A DNA stretch of 64,000 nucleotides from Azospirillum oryzae (GTDB taxonomy: Bacteria > Pseudomonadota > Alphaproteobacteria > Azospirillales > Azospirillaceae), in NCBI RefSeq assembly GCF_900177515.1, contig NZ_FXAK01000008.1:173501-237500 (forward strand), in the 5' to 3' direction. Made by a program: the position numbers and the translations under genes. Below the pieces are notes generated by a model. It made no database searches, was not told the origin of the DNA, and worked only from the letters and a program-made list of their open reading frames with translations. Shown here piece by piece: positions 17,719-26,183 of the stretch; the first letter of the stretch is position 1, and every line of letters starts with the position of its first letter.

Positions 17719-18333
17719 TCAGTGGTTCTTGCGGATGGTGCAGAACTTGGTAATCGCCAGCCCCTTCATCTTTTCCGCCTTCATCCGGTCCCACAGCTCG
17801 TCGGAATAAAACCAATCGGTCTTGAACTCCCGCGGCAGCCGCCACAGGTGCCGGCCGGCGATCACCGCCCCGTCGAGAACGCAGGGGGCCTTCTTGTCCA
17901 CGGCGAGAAACCTGTCCCCCCGGTCGTAGGCCTCCCGCCCGAAGCCTTGCCAGAATTCCGTCTCCTCGATGACCAGGGCCGGGATGCGGGGCGGCGGCAC
18001 CATCAGGTGCCAGACGCCATGCTCGGTGGTGCCGTGGAACGGCTCCCGGGTCCGCACCGCCACCGGAACCGACCGGTGCACGCTGGGCTCCATCTCCTCC
18101 ACCATCGCCCGCAGGCGCTCGCAGAAGAAATATCTCCCTCCTCCCCATTGGATGATCTCCGGTACCTTGGGGATGCGCGGCTTGGCAATCGTCATCTCCC
18201 GCGGGACGGCGGCGAGGTCCTCCTCCGACGGGTCGATGGAGAGGCAGGCTCTCACGCGTTCATCGACCTCCGGTTCGAACTCGACCCTGACGCCGCTCTT
18301 GTCGTTGATGTTGCCTTCGAGGATGTAGGGCAT
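17719..18333 (-). CDS. Imm11/DUF1629-like protein between folP and glmM
   Basis: Protein of 204 residues, soluble, with no signal peptide. The C-terminal end, LWRLPREFKTDWFYSDELW then DRMKAEKMKGLAITKF, resembles the conserved end of Imm11/DUF1629 proteins (an RLP motif, a S-[DE]-x-L helix and a K-x-x-G-[LI] strand). These are putative immunity proteins of polymorphic toxin systems. I see no partner toxin next to it. The assignment is tentative and rests only on that end. It is flanked by folP upstream (141 bp) and glmM downstream (158 bp), neither overlapping, which suggests independent insertion into an otherwise conserved pair. Confidence 0.5.
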   Translation of the reverse strand: MPYILEGNINDKSGVRVEFEPEVDERVRACLSIDPSEEDLAAVPREMTIAKPRIPKVPEIIQWGGGRYFFCERLRAMVEEMEPSVHRSVPVAVRTREPFHGTTEHGVWHLMVPPPRIPALVIEETEFWQGFGREAYDRGDRFLAVDKKAPCVLDGAVIAGRHLWRLPREFKTDWFYSDELWDRMKAEKMKGLAITKFCTIRKNH

Positions 18334-18474
18334 GGCTTCGCTTCCGCTGTTGTCTGTCGCCGATGGCCGGATGCCGGTCCCATCCCACCCGCGCGCCGCC
18401 CCCGTTTACCCAGCCGCAGCATTTCCGCCCCGGCGTGGACGATCGACATTGTCCTCAATCGGCGGGCGCGGTCC

Positions 18475-19632
18475 TTACCGTGGATGCAGCGCCTCCCAGA
18501 CGGCACGGGCCTGCGCGGTCTCGGCGACGTCGTGGACGCGCAGGATCTGCGCGCCCTGGTTCAGCGTCTCCAGACCGGCGGCGAGGGAACCGGGCAGCCG
18601 CTCCTTCGGCGGCTCGCCACGCGACAGGCGGCCGATGAAGCCCTTGCGCGACAGGCCGATCAGCACCGTGCAGCCCAGGGCATGGTACAGCGCAATGTGG
18701 CGCAGGATGTCCAGATTGTGCTCCGTCGTCTTGCCGAAGCCGATGCCGGGATCGACGGCGATGCGCTCCGGCGGCACCCCGGCCGCGGCGCAGCTGGCGA
18801 TCCGCTCCTCCAGCCAGTCGAACACGTCGAGCGCGGCGTCGCGGTAGGTCGGGTTGGCCTGCATGGTGCCGGGATCGCCCTGCATGTGCATCACCACCAC
18901 CGGGGTGCCGGTGCGGGCGACCACCGGCAGGGCCTGCGGGTCGGACAGCCCGGCGATGTCGTTGACGATGCGGGCGCCGGCCGCGGCGGCGGACTCCATC
19001 ACGCTGGCGTGGCGGGTGTCGACGGAGACGGTCGCCCCCTTGTTGGCGAAATGGCGGATGACCGGCAGGACGCGCCGCTCCTCCTCCTCCGGTGGGACCG
19101 GGTCGGCGCCGGGGCGGGTGGACTCGCCGCCGACGTCCAGGATGTCGGCGCCGGCGGCCAGCATCGCCTCGCCATGGGCGATGGCGGCGGCGGGGTCGAG
19201 GAAGTCGCCGCCGTCGGAGAAGCTGTCCGGCGTGACGTTGACGATGGCCATGATGAGAGGCCGGTCGGGCGGAAGATTGGCGAAGGGCGGGCGGGCGCGG
19301 GTCAGGGCGCCGAGCTGGCGGTCCAGCGCCTCCGCCACCGGGCGCGAGCGCTCCCAGCCCCAGGCCATGATCTCCGACAGCGGCGCGAAGGCGCGGTCGA
19401 TGCGGGAGCCCTGGTCGCGCACGATCAGTTCGGCGGTGGAGAAGGCGAAGCGCCCGCCGGCCAGCGGCACCGCCGCACCCTTGGCCCAGGCGGCTATGGG
19501 CATCAGGCCGATGGGGCGGAGGTAGACCCGGATGCCATCCTCCGCCGCCCAGGGGCAAAAGCCGGCGAGCGACCCGGCGGCGGACTTGAGCGCGGCGGCT
19601 TTGGCGGCGGGCTTTGCGGAGAGCGGCGGCAT
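18475..19632 (-). CDS. folP: Dihydropteroate synthase with long N-terminal extension
   Basis: Protein of 385 residues. The DHPS core begins near residue 126: IMAIVNVTPDSFSDGG, then GADILDVGGESTRPGA, SVDTRHASVMESA, VVMHMQGDPGTMQ, DPGIGFGKTTEHN and the substrate-anchoring SRKGFIGRL. It condenses p-aminobenzoate with the pterin pyrophosphate in folate synthesis. The first 125 residues are extra to the roughly 280-residue core. They include GIRVYLRPIGLMP and GRFAFSTAELIVRD, a pattern of short beta strands. Related alphaproteobacterial FolP proteins are also long. The start at 19632 has a GAAGGGGA run upstream. Confidence 0.93.
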   Translation of the reverse strand: MPPLSAKPAAKAAALKSAAGSLAGFCPWAAEDGIRVYLRPIGLMPIAAWAKGAAVPLAGGRFAFSTAELIVRDQGSRIDRAFAPLSEIMAWGWERSRPVAEALDRQLGALTRARPPFANLPPDRPLIMAIVNVTPDSFSDGGDFLDPAAAIAHGEAMLAAGADILDVGGESTRPGADPVPPEEEERRVLPVIRHFANKGATVSVDTRHASVMESAAAAGARIVNDIAGLSDPQALPVVARTGTPVVVMHMQGDPGTMQANPTYRDAALDVFDWLEERIASCAAAGVPPERIAVDPGIGFGKTTEHNLDILRHIALYHALGCTVLIGLSRKGFIGRLSRGEPPKERLPGSLAAGLETLNQGAQILRVHDVAETAQARAVWEALHPR

Positions 19633-19964
19633 CGGGAATTCCCCTTCACATCACAGGCTGACGCTATCGTTCCTGGCATGCGCCCGGCGGGATGGCAAGG
19701 GTGCCATAGCGGACGGCTCCCTCCCTTGCCCTGGAACAAGGCGGTGATCGGCGGACGATGGAACGGCGTGGAACAGCTTTCGGCGAACGGTCCATCTTGC
19801 GGCCGTCTGAGAGTGGCGGAGATGGATCACGTATGGCGCCTATGAGTGGCTTGTCTTTGATTCGGCTGAGGAAAATAGGGGTTTCCCCGAATATTCTTTA
19901 ATTATATCTTCATAATCTATTCTCAAACTTAATATGGTAACTTTGCATCTAGGTTATTTCAATA
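19633..19964. other. Intergenic region that turns AT-rich towards its right end
   Basis: The first 200 bases after folP are normal GC-rich sequence with no supported gene. From about 19855 the composition changes sharply to AT-rich and continues so through the next gene. A small GGGG-TTT-CCCC hairpin lies near 19880 and is followed by TTCTTTAATTATATC, which could be a weak terminator or promoter. No repeat bounding the change was seen. Confidence 0.4.
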
Positions 19965-20492
19965 ATGGGTATCGCAAACAACATTTGCAGGAAACCATGT
20001 AATTTTAAGTCAGCGTCCGCCTTGATTGTTGACTTCAGTATATCGTCCAGCGAATTAATGGAAAGAACCCTTTCCGTCCTTAAACTGAAGCACATCTACC
20101 GCTCATTTTCCACCGAAGACGCTCTCTTGCTTCTTTCAGAGAACGAGATCGGCATTGTCATTGTAAACGCAGATACAGTCCGAGAAAAAGCGCTTCAACT
20201 GTTAGAGATGATCAGATTCCGCCAGACAAAAGACCCATGTCTAGAGGAAAAAATAAAACATATCTCGATAATCCCATTCGTAATCATCAGCTCTGCAGTG
20301 ACACCGAAAATGGCGGAGAAAGTGGCAGATGCAGGAATATGCGCATTGGTTTCAATGCCGTTCAAGCCGGTTGATTTTATGAAGAAGATTAAAAATCTAC
20401 TTTACGTGCACTGCGAAGATAATTGCTTCAATATGGCAAATCCAATGCTTGAAGGCACCGACGTCCTGGAGGAATCCAGTAGCCCTCGCTGA
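19965..20492 (+). CDS. AT-rich gene for a degenerate response-regulator receiver protein
   Basis: Protein of 175 residues with a CheY-like pattern: ALIVDFS at residues 19-25, where only one of the two usual acidic residues remains (D23); IGIVIVNAD (62-70), where the phospho-acceptor position is Asn68 or offset to Asp70; FVIISSA (105-111); and MPFKP with Lys134. There is no output domain. It may therefore be a non-phosphorylated or atypical receiver. Codon use is strikingly AT-rich against the GC-rich neighbours, suggesting horizontal acquisition. No clear Shine-Dalgarno precedes the ATG. It faces the flhB operon, whose end is 86 bases away. A link to flagellar or chemotactic control is possible but unproven. 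Confidence 0.65.
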   Translation: MGIANNICRKPCNFKSASALIVDFSISSSELMERTLSVLKLKHIYRSFSTEDALLLLSENEIGIVIVNADTVREKALQLLEMIRFRQTKDPCLEEKIKHISIIPFVIISSAVTPKMAEKVADAGICALVSMPFKPVDFMKKIKNLLYVHCEDNCFNMANPMLEGTDVLEESSSPR

Positions 20493-20539
20493 CGTAAAGC
20501 CAGAAGTTCTGCGTCCTCGACAGCGGCATTTGAGATGAC

Positions 20540-20557
20540 GTCCCGCTCCTGTGGGAC
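20540..20557. terminator. Short hairpin between converging genes
   Basis: GTCCC (20540-20544) and GGGAC (20553-20557) form a 5-bp stem with an 8-nt loop between the receiver-like gene and the end of flhB. There is no strong T-tract, so termination activity is uncertain. Confidence 0.3.
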
Positions 20558-20577
20558 AGAGGGCGATTCATCCTCCC

Positions 20578-21660
20578 TCACCCGCGCCGCGTCAGCCCGC
20601 CCTTCAGCTTCAGCACATAGGTGATGACCTCCGCCACCGCCTGGTAATGCTGGAGCGGGATGGTGGCATCGACCTCCGCCGAGGCGTGGAGGGCGCGGGC
20701 CAGCGGCGGGTTCTCGACGATGGGGATGCCGTGCTCCTGCGCCAGGGCGCGGATGCGCAGCGCGATCAGGTCGGCGCCCTTGGCGAGGCAGATGGGAGCG
20801 GCGGTGCGGCCGCGTTCGTATTCCAGGGCCACCGCGAAATGGGTGGGGTTGGTGATGACCACCGTGGCGCGCGGGACGTTCGCCATCATCCGCTTCTTGG
20901 AGCGCGAGCGGCGGATATCGCGCAGGCGGGCCTTGGCGTTGGGATCGCCCTCGATCTGCTTGTATTCGTCCTTGATCTCCTGGTGGCTCATGCGCAGGCG
21001 GCGGCGCCACTCCAGGCGGTTCCACAGCACATCCACCGCCGCCATCAGAACGGTCGCCAGCAGCACCGCCAGCAGCAGCCGCAAGGTCACGTCCCGCAGC
21101 AGCACGGGCAATCCGGCGACGTCCATGCCCACAGTATCCTCCGTCCATGCGATGTAGGGCGCCAGCGCGTGCCACGCCGCGATGCTGATGATGGCGAGCT
21201 TGACCAGGCTCTTGGCGAATTCGACCAGCGCCGGGCGGCCGGCGATCCGTTTCCAGCCCGACGCTGGCGACAGGTGCGACCATTTCGGCCGGATGCGGTC
21301 GGAGGCGACGACGAACGGCCCCTGCCCCAGCGCCGACACCACCACCCCGCCCAGCAGGATGCCCAGGACCGGCAGCAGGGCCACCGCGACGCCGCCGATC
21401 AGCCAAGCGAGGCTGTGGATGACGTCGACGGCGCTGCCGTCGATGCGAATGTCGTCGGGGTTCTCGATCAGCGGCAGAAGCAGGGCCGACAGGGTCGACG
21501 CGACACCGGGAAGCGCCATCAGCACGATCATCCAGGCGGCGACCATCGCCGACAGCAGGCCGACGTCGCGGGCGCGGGGGACGTCGCCCTTCTCCGCCGC
21601 CTCGCGCAGGCGTTTTTCTGTCGGTTCCTCGGTCTTCTGCTCGTCGTCCTGTTCCGCCAT
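20578..21660 (-). CDS. flhB: Flagellar type III export switch protein
   Basis: Protein of 360 residues. The N-terminus (EEPTEKRLREAAEKGDVPRA) is typical of FlhB. Four membrane helices follow, then a cytoplasmic domain with the autocleavage motif NPTH at residues 271-274. FlhB gates entry to the export channel and switches substrate specificity from rod/hook to filament. The gene starts 3 bases after the fliR stop and ends the flhA-fliR-flhB unit. Confidence 0.96.
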   Translation of the reverse strand: MAEQDDEQKTEEPTEKRLREAAEKGDVPRARDVGLLSAMVAAWMIVLMALPGVASTLSALLLPLIENPDDIRIDGSAVDVIHSLAWLIGGVAVALLPVLGILLGGVVVSALGQGPFVVASDRIRPKWSHLSPASGWKRIAGRPALVEFAKSLVKLAIISIAAWHALAPYIAWTEDTVGMDVAGLPVLLRDVTLRLLLAVLLATVLMAAVDVLWNRLEWRRRLRMSHQEIKDEYKQIEGDPNAKARLRDIRRSRSKKRMMANVPRATVVITNPTHFAVALEYERGRTAAPICLAKGADLIALRIRALAQEHGIPIVENPPLARALHASAEVDATIPLQHYQAVAEVITYVLKLKGGLTRRG

Positions 21661-21663
21661 GGC

Positions 21664-22434
21664 TTACGAGCCTGAAAGCCAGCCGCCGAGCGCGGCGACG
21701 AAGGCGGTCAGCATCGCGCCGGCGGTCGCCATGAACAGGCCCATGCCGACCATCAGCACGCCGGGGGTGGCGACGAAATAGACGGGCATCGCCGGCATCA
21801 CCCGGTTGACCAGCCCCAGCGCCACATTCACCACCAGCCCATAGAGGATGAAGGGCGCCGCCAGCCCCACGCCCAACCGGAAGGTGGTTGCCAGCAGCTC
21901 GGCGAAGCGCTGGGCGACCATGCCGAGGTCGGGGAACACCCCCGCCGGCCAGGAGCCGTAGGAGCGCGCCAGCGCGCCGATCATCAGGTAATGCACGTCG
22001 GACGCGAACAGCAGGGCCAACCCGCCGATCAGCAGCACGCCGGACAGCACCGATCCGCCCTCGAACCCCGCCGCCTCCATGGAGAAGGGGTTGCTGAGCC
22101 CGACCACCTGGGCCACCAGGGCGCCGGTGGTCTGCAAGGCGGCCATGAACAGCCGGGCGCCGAGGCCGAGATAGGCGCCGACCAGCGTCTCCCCGGTCAG
22201 CGCGCGCAGCATCTCCACCGGCTGGTCCGGCATATGGTCGGGCAGCCCGTCCACCCCCGGCAGCAGCACCAGCGTGACGATGATCGCCAGCGCCGCCCGC
22301 ACCCGCATCGGCACCGCCGCCTCGCCGAAGCCCGGCAGCAGGCCGATGGCCGCCGCCACCCGCGCCAGCACGATGAAGCCGCGGTAGATCTCCAGGGTCA
22401 GGAGTTGGCTGAAGTCTCCCATGGGATCGGGCAT
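21664..22434 (-). CDS. fliR: Flagellar export gate protein FliR
   Basis: Protein of 256 residues with the FliR pattern of six to seven hydrophobic helices (FIVLARVAAAIGLLPGFGE, ALAIIVTLVLLPG, LVGAYLGLGARLFMAALQ and others). It is part of the export gate with FliP and FliQ. The start at 22434 lies 4 bases after the flhA stop; a second ATG at 22422 is an alternative. Translation is likely coupled to flhA. Confidence 0.93.
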   Translation of the reverse strand: MPDPMGDFSQLLTLEIYRGFIVLARVAAAIGLLPGFGEAAVPMRVRAALAIIVTLVLLPGVDGLPDHMPDQPVEMLRALTGETLVGAYLGLGARLFMAALQTTGALVAQVVGLSNPFSMEAAGFEGGSVLSGVLLIGGLALLFASDVHYLMIGALARSYGSWPAGVFPDLGMVAQRFAELLATTFRLGVGLAAPFILYGLVVNVALGLVNRVMPAMPVYFVATPGVLMVGMGLFMATAGAMLTAFVAALGGWLSGS

Positions 22435-22438
22435 CCGG

Positions 22439-24532
22439 CTAGACCTGATCGACGGTCTTGAGCGACGCCTTGCGGTGCAACTCGGCATGGCTCAGCACCG
22501 GGGTCATCGGGCTGACGCGTTCCAGCAGGGAACGGACGAAGGGCCGCACCTCCGCCCCCACCAGCAGGGCGGGCCAGACCTGGGAGGTCGCGTGCTTCTG
22601 GATCTTCAGGCGCACGGCGGTCAGGAACTCCTGCACCTGGCTGGGCGGCATGACGAAGCGGCGGTCGTCACCCTCCACCACGATGTGGTCGAGCAGCGCC
22701 TGCTCCCATCGCGGGCTGAGCGCGATGACCGAGACGAAGCCGTCGGGACCGGCCAAGCCCTGGTGGATCTGCTGACCCAGCCGCATGCGCACATGTTCGG
22801 TGATGAGGGTGATGTGGCGGGTCCAGCCGACCGCCTCCGCCACCGCCTCGACGATGGCGGGCAGGTTGCGGATCGACACCCGTTCAGAGAGGAGTTGCTG
22901 CAGAACGCGCTGAAGCACGACCAGCGAGATCTGGCTCGGCACCATGTCGTTGATCAGCTTCTGGTACTCGCGGCCCAGCCCGTCGATCAGCTTTTGCAGG
23001 GCGGCAAAGGTCAGCAGGGTGGAGAGGTTGTCCTTGATGACCTCGGTCAAATGGGTGGTGATGACGCTTTCCGGATCGACGACGGTGTAGCCCTTCGCCA
23101 CCGCCTCCTCATGGCGGGCCGGGTCGATCCATTTGGCCTGCAGGCCGAAGGTCGGCTCGCGCGTCGCGTCGCCGGCGATGTCGGGAACGGCGCCGCCGGT
23201 GGGGTCGATGGCAAGCAGGTGTTTGGGCCGCACCTCCCCCTTCGCCGCCTCCACCCCCATGATGCTGATGACGTAGCTCTTGGGCGGCAGGAAGCTGGAA
23301 TCTTTGATGCGCACCGACGGCAGGACGAAGCCGAACTCGGTGGCGAAGCGCTTGCGCAGGGTCTTCACCTTGGTGGTCAGCGGGCCGTTCTTGTTGAGGA
23401 TCAGCGGGACGAGGTGGTTGCCGACCTCCACCTTCACCTCGTCGACCTTCAGCATGTCCTCCACCGCCTCTTCGGCGACGGCGGGGGGCGCCTTGCGGCT
23501 TTCCTCCAGCTTGGCCAGCGCTGCGGCGCGGGCCTTGCGGCGCGGGGCGTACCAGCCGAGCGCGGCGAAGGCGGCGCCGATGGCGAGGAAGGGCGCCATC
23601 GGCAGGCCGGGCGTCAGCGCCAGCGCCGCCAGCAGACCGGCCGCGACCAGCAGCGCCTTCGGATAGGCGCCCAACTGGTCGATCACCGCCTTTTCGGCGG
23701 AGCCGATGTTGCCGCCCTTGGTCACCAGCAGGCCGGCCGCCAGCGACACCACAAGCGCCGGGATCTGCGTCGCCAGCCCGTCGCCCACCGTCAGGGTGGT
23801 GTAGGCGGATGCCGCGGCGTCGAAGCTCATCCCCTTCTGGACGATGCCGATGGCCATGCCGCCCAGCACGTTGATGACGGTGATGACCAGACCGGCCACC
23901 GCGTCGCCGCGCACGAATTTCGAGGCGCCGTCCATCGCGCCGTAGAAGGTGCTTTCGTCCTCCAGCTCCTTGCGGCGGCGACGGGCCTCGGCCTCGTCGA
24001 TCATGCCGGCGGAGAGGTCGGCGTCGATGGCCATCTGCTTGCCGGGGATGGCGTCCAGCGTGAAGCGGGCACCGACCTCGGCGATGCGGGTGGCGCCCTT
24101 TGTGATGACGACGAAGTTGATGACGACCAGGATGCAGAAGATCACCACGCCGATGACGAAGTTGCCGCCCATCACGAACTGGCTGAAGCCCTGGATGACG
24201 TGGCCGGCGGCGGCGTGGCCGTGATGCCCCTCGCTGAGAATCAGCCGGGTCGAGGCGATGTTCAGCGCCAGCCGCAGCATCGTCACCACCAGCAGAACGG
24301 TGGGGAAGGACGAGAAGTCCAGCGGGCGCGGGATCCACAGCGACACCATCAGCACCAGCACCGCGACCGAGAAGGACAGCGCCAGCCCGAGATCGAGGAA
24401 CCAGGACGGCACCGGCAGGAACAGCACCGCCAGCACCAGCAGGATGCCGACCGCGAACAGCACGTCGCGGTTCGCCAGCCCGATGTCGCCGAGCAGGCCG
24501 AACCGGCTGCGGACGTGATCCGTGAGGGTCAT
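22439..24532 (-). CDS. flhA: Flagellar export apparatus protein FlhA
   Basis: Protein of 697 residues, the standard FlhA length. Eight N-terminal membrane helices contain the FHIPEP-type region and the conserved stretch VITKGATRIAEVGARFTLDAIPGKQMAID. A large C-terminal cytoplasmic domain forms the nonameric docking ring for chaperone-substrate complexes. It is the first gene of flhA-fliR-flhB and has its own promoter-like motif immediately upstream (24573-24606). Confidence 0.97.
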   Translation of the reverse strand: MTLTDHVRSRFGLLGDIGLANRDVLFAVGILLVLAVLFLPVPSWFLDLGLALSFSVAVLVLMVSLWIPRPLDFSSFPTVLLVVTMLRLALNIASTRLILSEGHHGHAAAGHVIQGFSQFVMGGNFVIGVVIFCILVVINFVVITKGATRIAEVGARFTLDAIPGKQMAIDADLSAGMIDEAEARRRRKELEDESTFYGAMDGASKFVRGDAVAGLVITVINVLGGMAIGIVQKGMSFDAAASAYTTLTVGDGLATQIPALVVSLAAGLLVTKGGNIGSAEKAVIDQLGAYPKALLVAAGLLAALALTPGLPMAPFLAIGAAFAALGWYAPRRKARAAALAKLEESRKAPPAVAEEAVEDMLKVDEVKVEVGNHLVPLILNKNGPLTTKVKTLRKRFATEFGFVLPSVRIKDSSFLPPKSYVISIMGVEAAKGEVRPKHLLAIDPTGGAVPDIAGDATREPTFGLQAKWIDPARHEEAVAKGYTVVDPESVITTHLTEVIKDNLSTLLTFAALQKLIDGLGREYQKLINDMVPSQISLVVLQRVLQQLLSERVSIRNLPAIVEAVAEAVGWTRHITLITEHVRMRLGQQIHQGLAGPDGFVSVIALSPRWEQALLDHIVVEGDDRRFVMPPSQVQEFLTAVRLKIQKHATSQVWPALLVGAEVRPFVRSLLERVSPMTPVLSHAELHRKASLKTVDQV

Positions 24533-24572
24533 GGGGGTCCCAACCGTTTTTTGGAGAAGGCGTGTTTCGGCA

Positions 24573-24606
24573 AGGATAGGGGGGTGCGGTAAAACCGGGA
24601 TTTAAA
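24573..24606 (-). promoter_or_regulatory. CtrA-box-like promoter of flhA-fliR-flhB
   Basis: Read on the minus strand: TTTAAA (24606-24601), 6 nt, TTTTAC (24594-24589), 10 nt, TATCCT (24578-24573), with the flhA start 41 bases further on. This is one copy of the box-spacer-box-10-nt-hexamer architecture seen at eight places in the locus. Confidence 0.65.
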
Positions 24607-24622
24607 CGGCTCCCTTGGCCTG

Positions 24623-25387
24623 TCATTGCGTTGGCAGCAGCGGGCGGGCCGGGCCGTCGGCGAACAGGCCGGACAGGAAGCTCAGCCGCCCGCGCTCCGC
24701 CGCGGTCCAGGTCGGGGCGGCGCCGCTGGGGCCGGCGGCCAGGGTCTCCAGATAGCCGAGCGCGCCGGCGACCCAGCGCAGATTGCCGGTCACCCGCTGG
24801 CGATAGGCCTCGCCGCGCTCGGACTGGGCGGAGTGGTAGCGGGCGATGGCGGTTTCCAGCGAGCCGTGGTCGCGGCGCAGGGCCGAGAGGAAGGACGCGG
24901 CGTAGCGGGCGTTGGCGACCGGATCGAAGGCGGTGGCGAGGTCGGGGAAGGCGTCGGGGTGCCAGCGCAGGTTCACCTGCAGGCAGCCGACGTCGATGGA
25001 CTGCACGCCGCGTGCCTGGGTCTCGCGCACGAAGGCGATGGCGGCATCTCGGGTTGGGAAATAGTGGGAACGGCCCTCGGTGTTGACGGTCCAGGGCCAG
25101 GCGGTGAACAGGCGATCCTCCGTGCGCCGGCCGGATTCGGTGAAGCCCATCGCCAGCAGCAGATGGTCGGTGATGCCGGTCGCCTTCTCGGCGTCGAGGA
25201 TGGCGGCGATGCACTGCGCTTCCGGCGGCAGGGCTTTGGCGGCGGGCTGGGGCGGCGGTGTCGGCGGGGCGTAGAGCGCGGTGCTCCACACGCCGATCTG
25301 CGAATGGTTGGCCGGCGGCGCCGCCGCACCGCCGGCCGGACTTACGAGCAGCCCGAGAAGGGGGATGACCGCTCGCAACCGATACAT
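24623..25387 (-). CDS. Lytic transglycosylase within the flagellar operon
   Basis: Protein of 254 residues with a signal peptide (LRAVIPLLGLLVSPAGGAAA). The SLT-type lysozyme-like domain shows the catalytic Glu in GFTESGRR, then DVGCLQVNLRWH and RYAASFLSALRRDHGS then AIARYHS. It should cleave peptidoglycan glycan strands in the periplasm. Sitting between fliQ and flhA, it probably opens the wall for the rod, a job done by FlgJ in enteric bacteria and by SltF in Rhodobacter. No flgJ muramidase gene is seen in this window. The start ATG shares one base with the fliQ stop. Confidence 0.85.
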   Translation of the reverse strand: MYRLRAVIPLLGLLVSPAGGAAAPPANHSQIGVWSTALYAPPTPPPQPAAKALPPEAQCIAAILDAEKATGITDHLLLAMGFTESGRRTEDRLFTAWPWTVNTEGRSHYFPTRDAAIAFVRETQARGVQSIDVGCLQVNLRWHPDAFPDLATAFDPVANARYAASFLSALRRDHGSLETAIARYHSAQSERGEAYRQRVTGNLRWVAGALGYLETLAAGPSGAAPTWTAAERGRLSFLSGLFADGPARPLLPTQ

Positions 25388-25653
25388 CAGTCGATGGCGA
25401 CGATCAGGTCGCTCAGCCGGTCGGCGTAGGTGGCGAGCGTGCCGTACATGAAGGGCAGCGCCAGCACCGTCACCACCAGGATCGCGACGATCTTCGGCAC
25501 GAAGGTCAGCGTCATCTCCTGCACCTGGGTCAGCGCCTGCACCAGCGAGATCGACACGCCCACCACCACCGCGACGATCAGCGGCGGCGCCGCGACCAGC
25601 AGGGTCGTCCAGATGCCGCTGCGCAGCACCTCCAACACGTCGGCCTGGTTCAT
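25387..25653 (-). CDS. fliQ: Flagellar export gate protein FliQ
   Basis: Protein of 88 residues with two membrane helices (TTLLVAAPPLIVAVVVGVSI and VPKIVAILVVTVLALPFMYG) and the FliQ signature SLVQALTQVQEMTLTFVPK. It is part of the FliPQR gate. It lies after fliE, separated by a 106-bp palindromic repeat, and its stop touches the transglycosylase start. Confidence 0.96.
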   Translation of the reverse strand: MNQADVLEVLRSGIWTTLLVAAPPLIVAVVVGVSISLVQALTQVQEMTLTFVPKIVAILVVTVLALPFMYGTLATYADRLSDLIVAID

Positions 25654-25694
25654 GGGGGTGGGTCCTTGGGAGTTCGTGTGGAGTGGGAAGTTAG

Positions 25695-25800
25695 ACCCCC
25701 ACCTAACCTCCCCCGCTGGGCGGGGGAGGGACTGCCGCCGCTTTTCCGTATCAGCACTGGTCCCCTCCCCCGCCCAGCGGGGGAGGGTTAGGGTGGGGGC
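25695..25800. repeat. Long palindromic intergenic repeat (copy 1) between fliE and fliQ
   Basis: Two arms of about 38-41 bases (25695-25732 and 25760-25800) are near-perfect reverse complements. Each arm is itself a hairpin (CCTCCCCCGC-TGG-GCGGGGGAGG in the left arm). The TTAGGGTGGGGG end resembles those of copies at 43042 and 55684. The element is inside a flagellar operon, so it may give an mRNA hairpin that attenuates or stabilises rather than terminates. Confidence 0.85.
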
Positions 25801-25812
25801 AAGTGCGAGGAC

Positions 25813-26172
25813 TCAAACCGCGATGCGCATGATCTCCTGGTACGCCTGGACCATCTTGTCGCGGATGGCGACGACGCTCTGCACCGTCATCTCGGCGGCC
25901 AGGACCGAGCGCACGACGTCCTGCGCGCTGGCCTTGCCCGATACGGCGGCGAGCGAGACGCGCTCGCTCTCCTTCAGCGTGTCGACGGCCTGGGAGATCG
26001 ACTTGTCGAGGAAGCCGCCGAAGTCGCTTTCGGCAGTGGCGGCCACCGCGTCGGTCCCGTTGGCGGCGGACAGGGGCGAGGTCGCCGCCTGGGTTTCGGC
26101 GAGCCCGCTGATAGCGGGGCTGCGGTTGGCGGCGTAGGCGGCGGCGACGCGGCCGACGGACATCTCGATCAT
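25813..26172 (-). CDS. fliE: Flagellar hook-basal body protein FliE
   Basis: Protein of 119 residues. The C-terminal half has the FliE pattern: DFGGFLDKSISQAVDTLKESER, then SAQDVVRSVLAAEMTVQSVVAIRDK and VQAYQEIMRI. FliE joins the MS ring to the proximal rod. The start at 26172 (MIEMSVGRV) lies 11 bases after the flgC stop, in the order flgB-flgC-fliE typical of alphaproteobacteria. Confidence 0.95.
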   Translation of the reverse strand: MIEMSVGRVAAAYAANRSPAISGLAETQAATSPLSAANGTDAVAATAESDFGGFLDKSISQAVDTLKESERVSLAAVSGKASAQDVVRSVLAAEMTVQSVVAIRDKMVQAYQEIMRIAV

Positions 26173-26183
26173 GGGACGACTCC

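Noticed and set aside
16190..17809. Long plus-strand frame opposite glmM
   Set aside because: It is antisense to glmM, whose catalytic motifs are complete, and the frame shows no protein-like features.
22421..24592. A 723-codon plus-strand frame opposite flhA
   Set aside because: It is antisense to an intact flhA and composed of low-complexity His/Arg/Asp/Gln sequence.
25681..25800. CRISPR-like or tandem repeat structure in the GC-rich intergenic repeats
   Set aside because: The elements are inverted, not direct, repeats with a single unique spacer each, and no cas genes are present.
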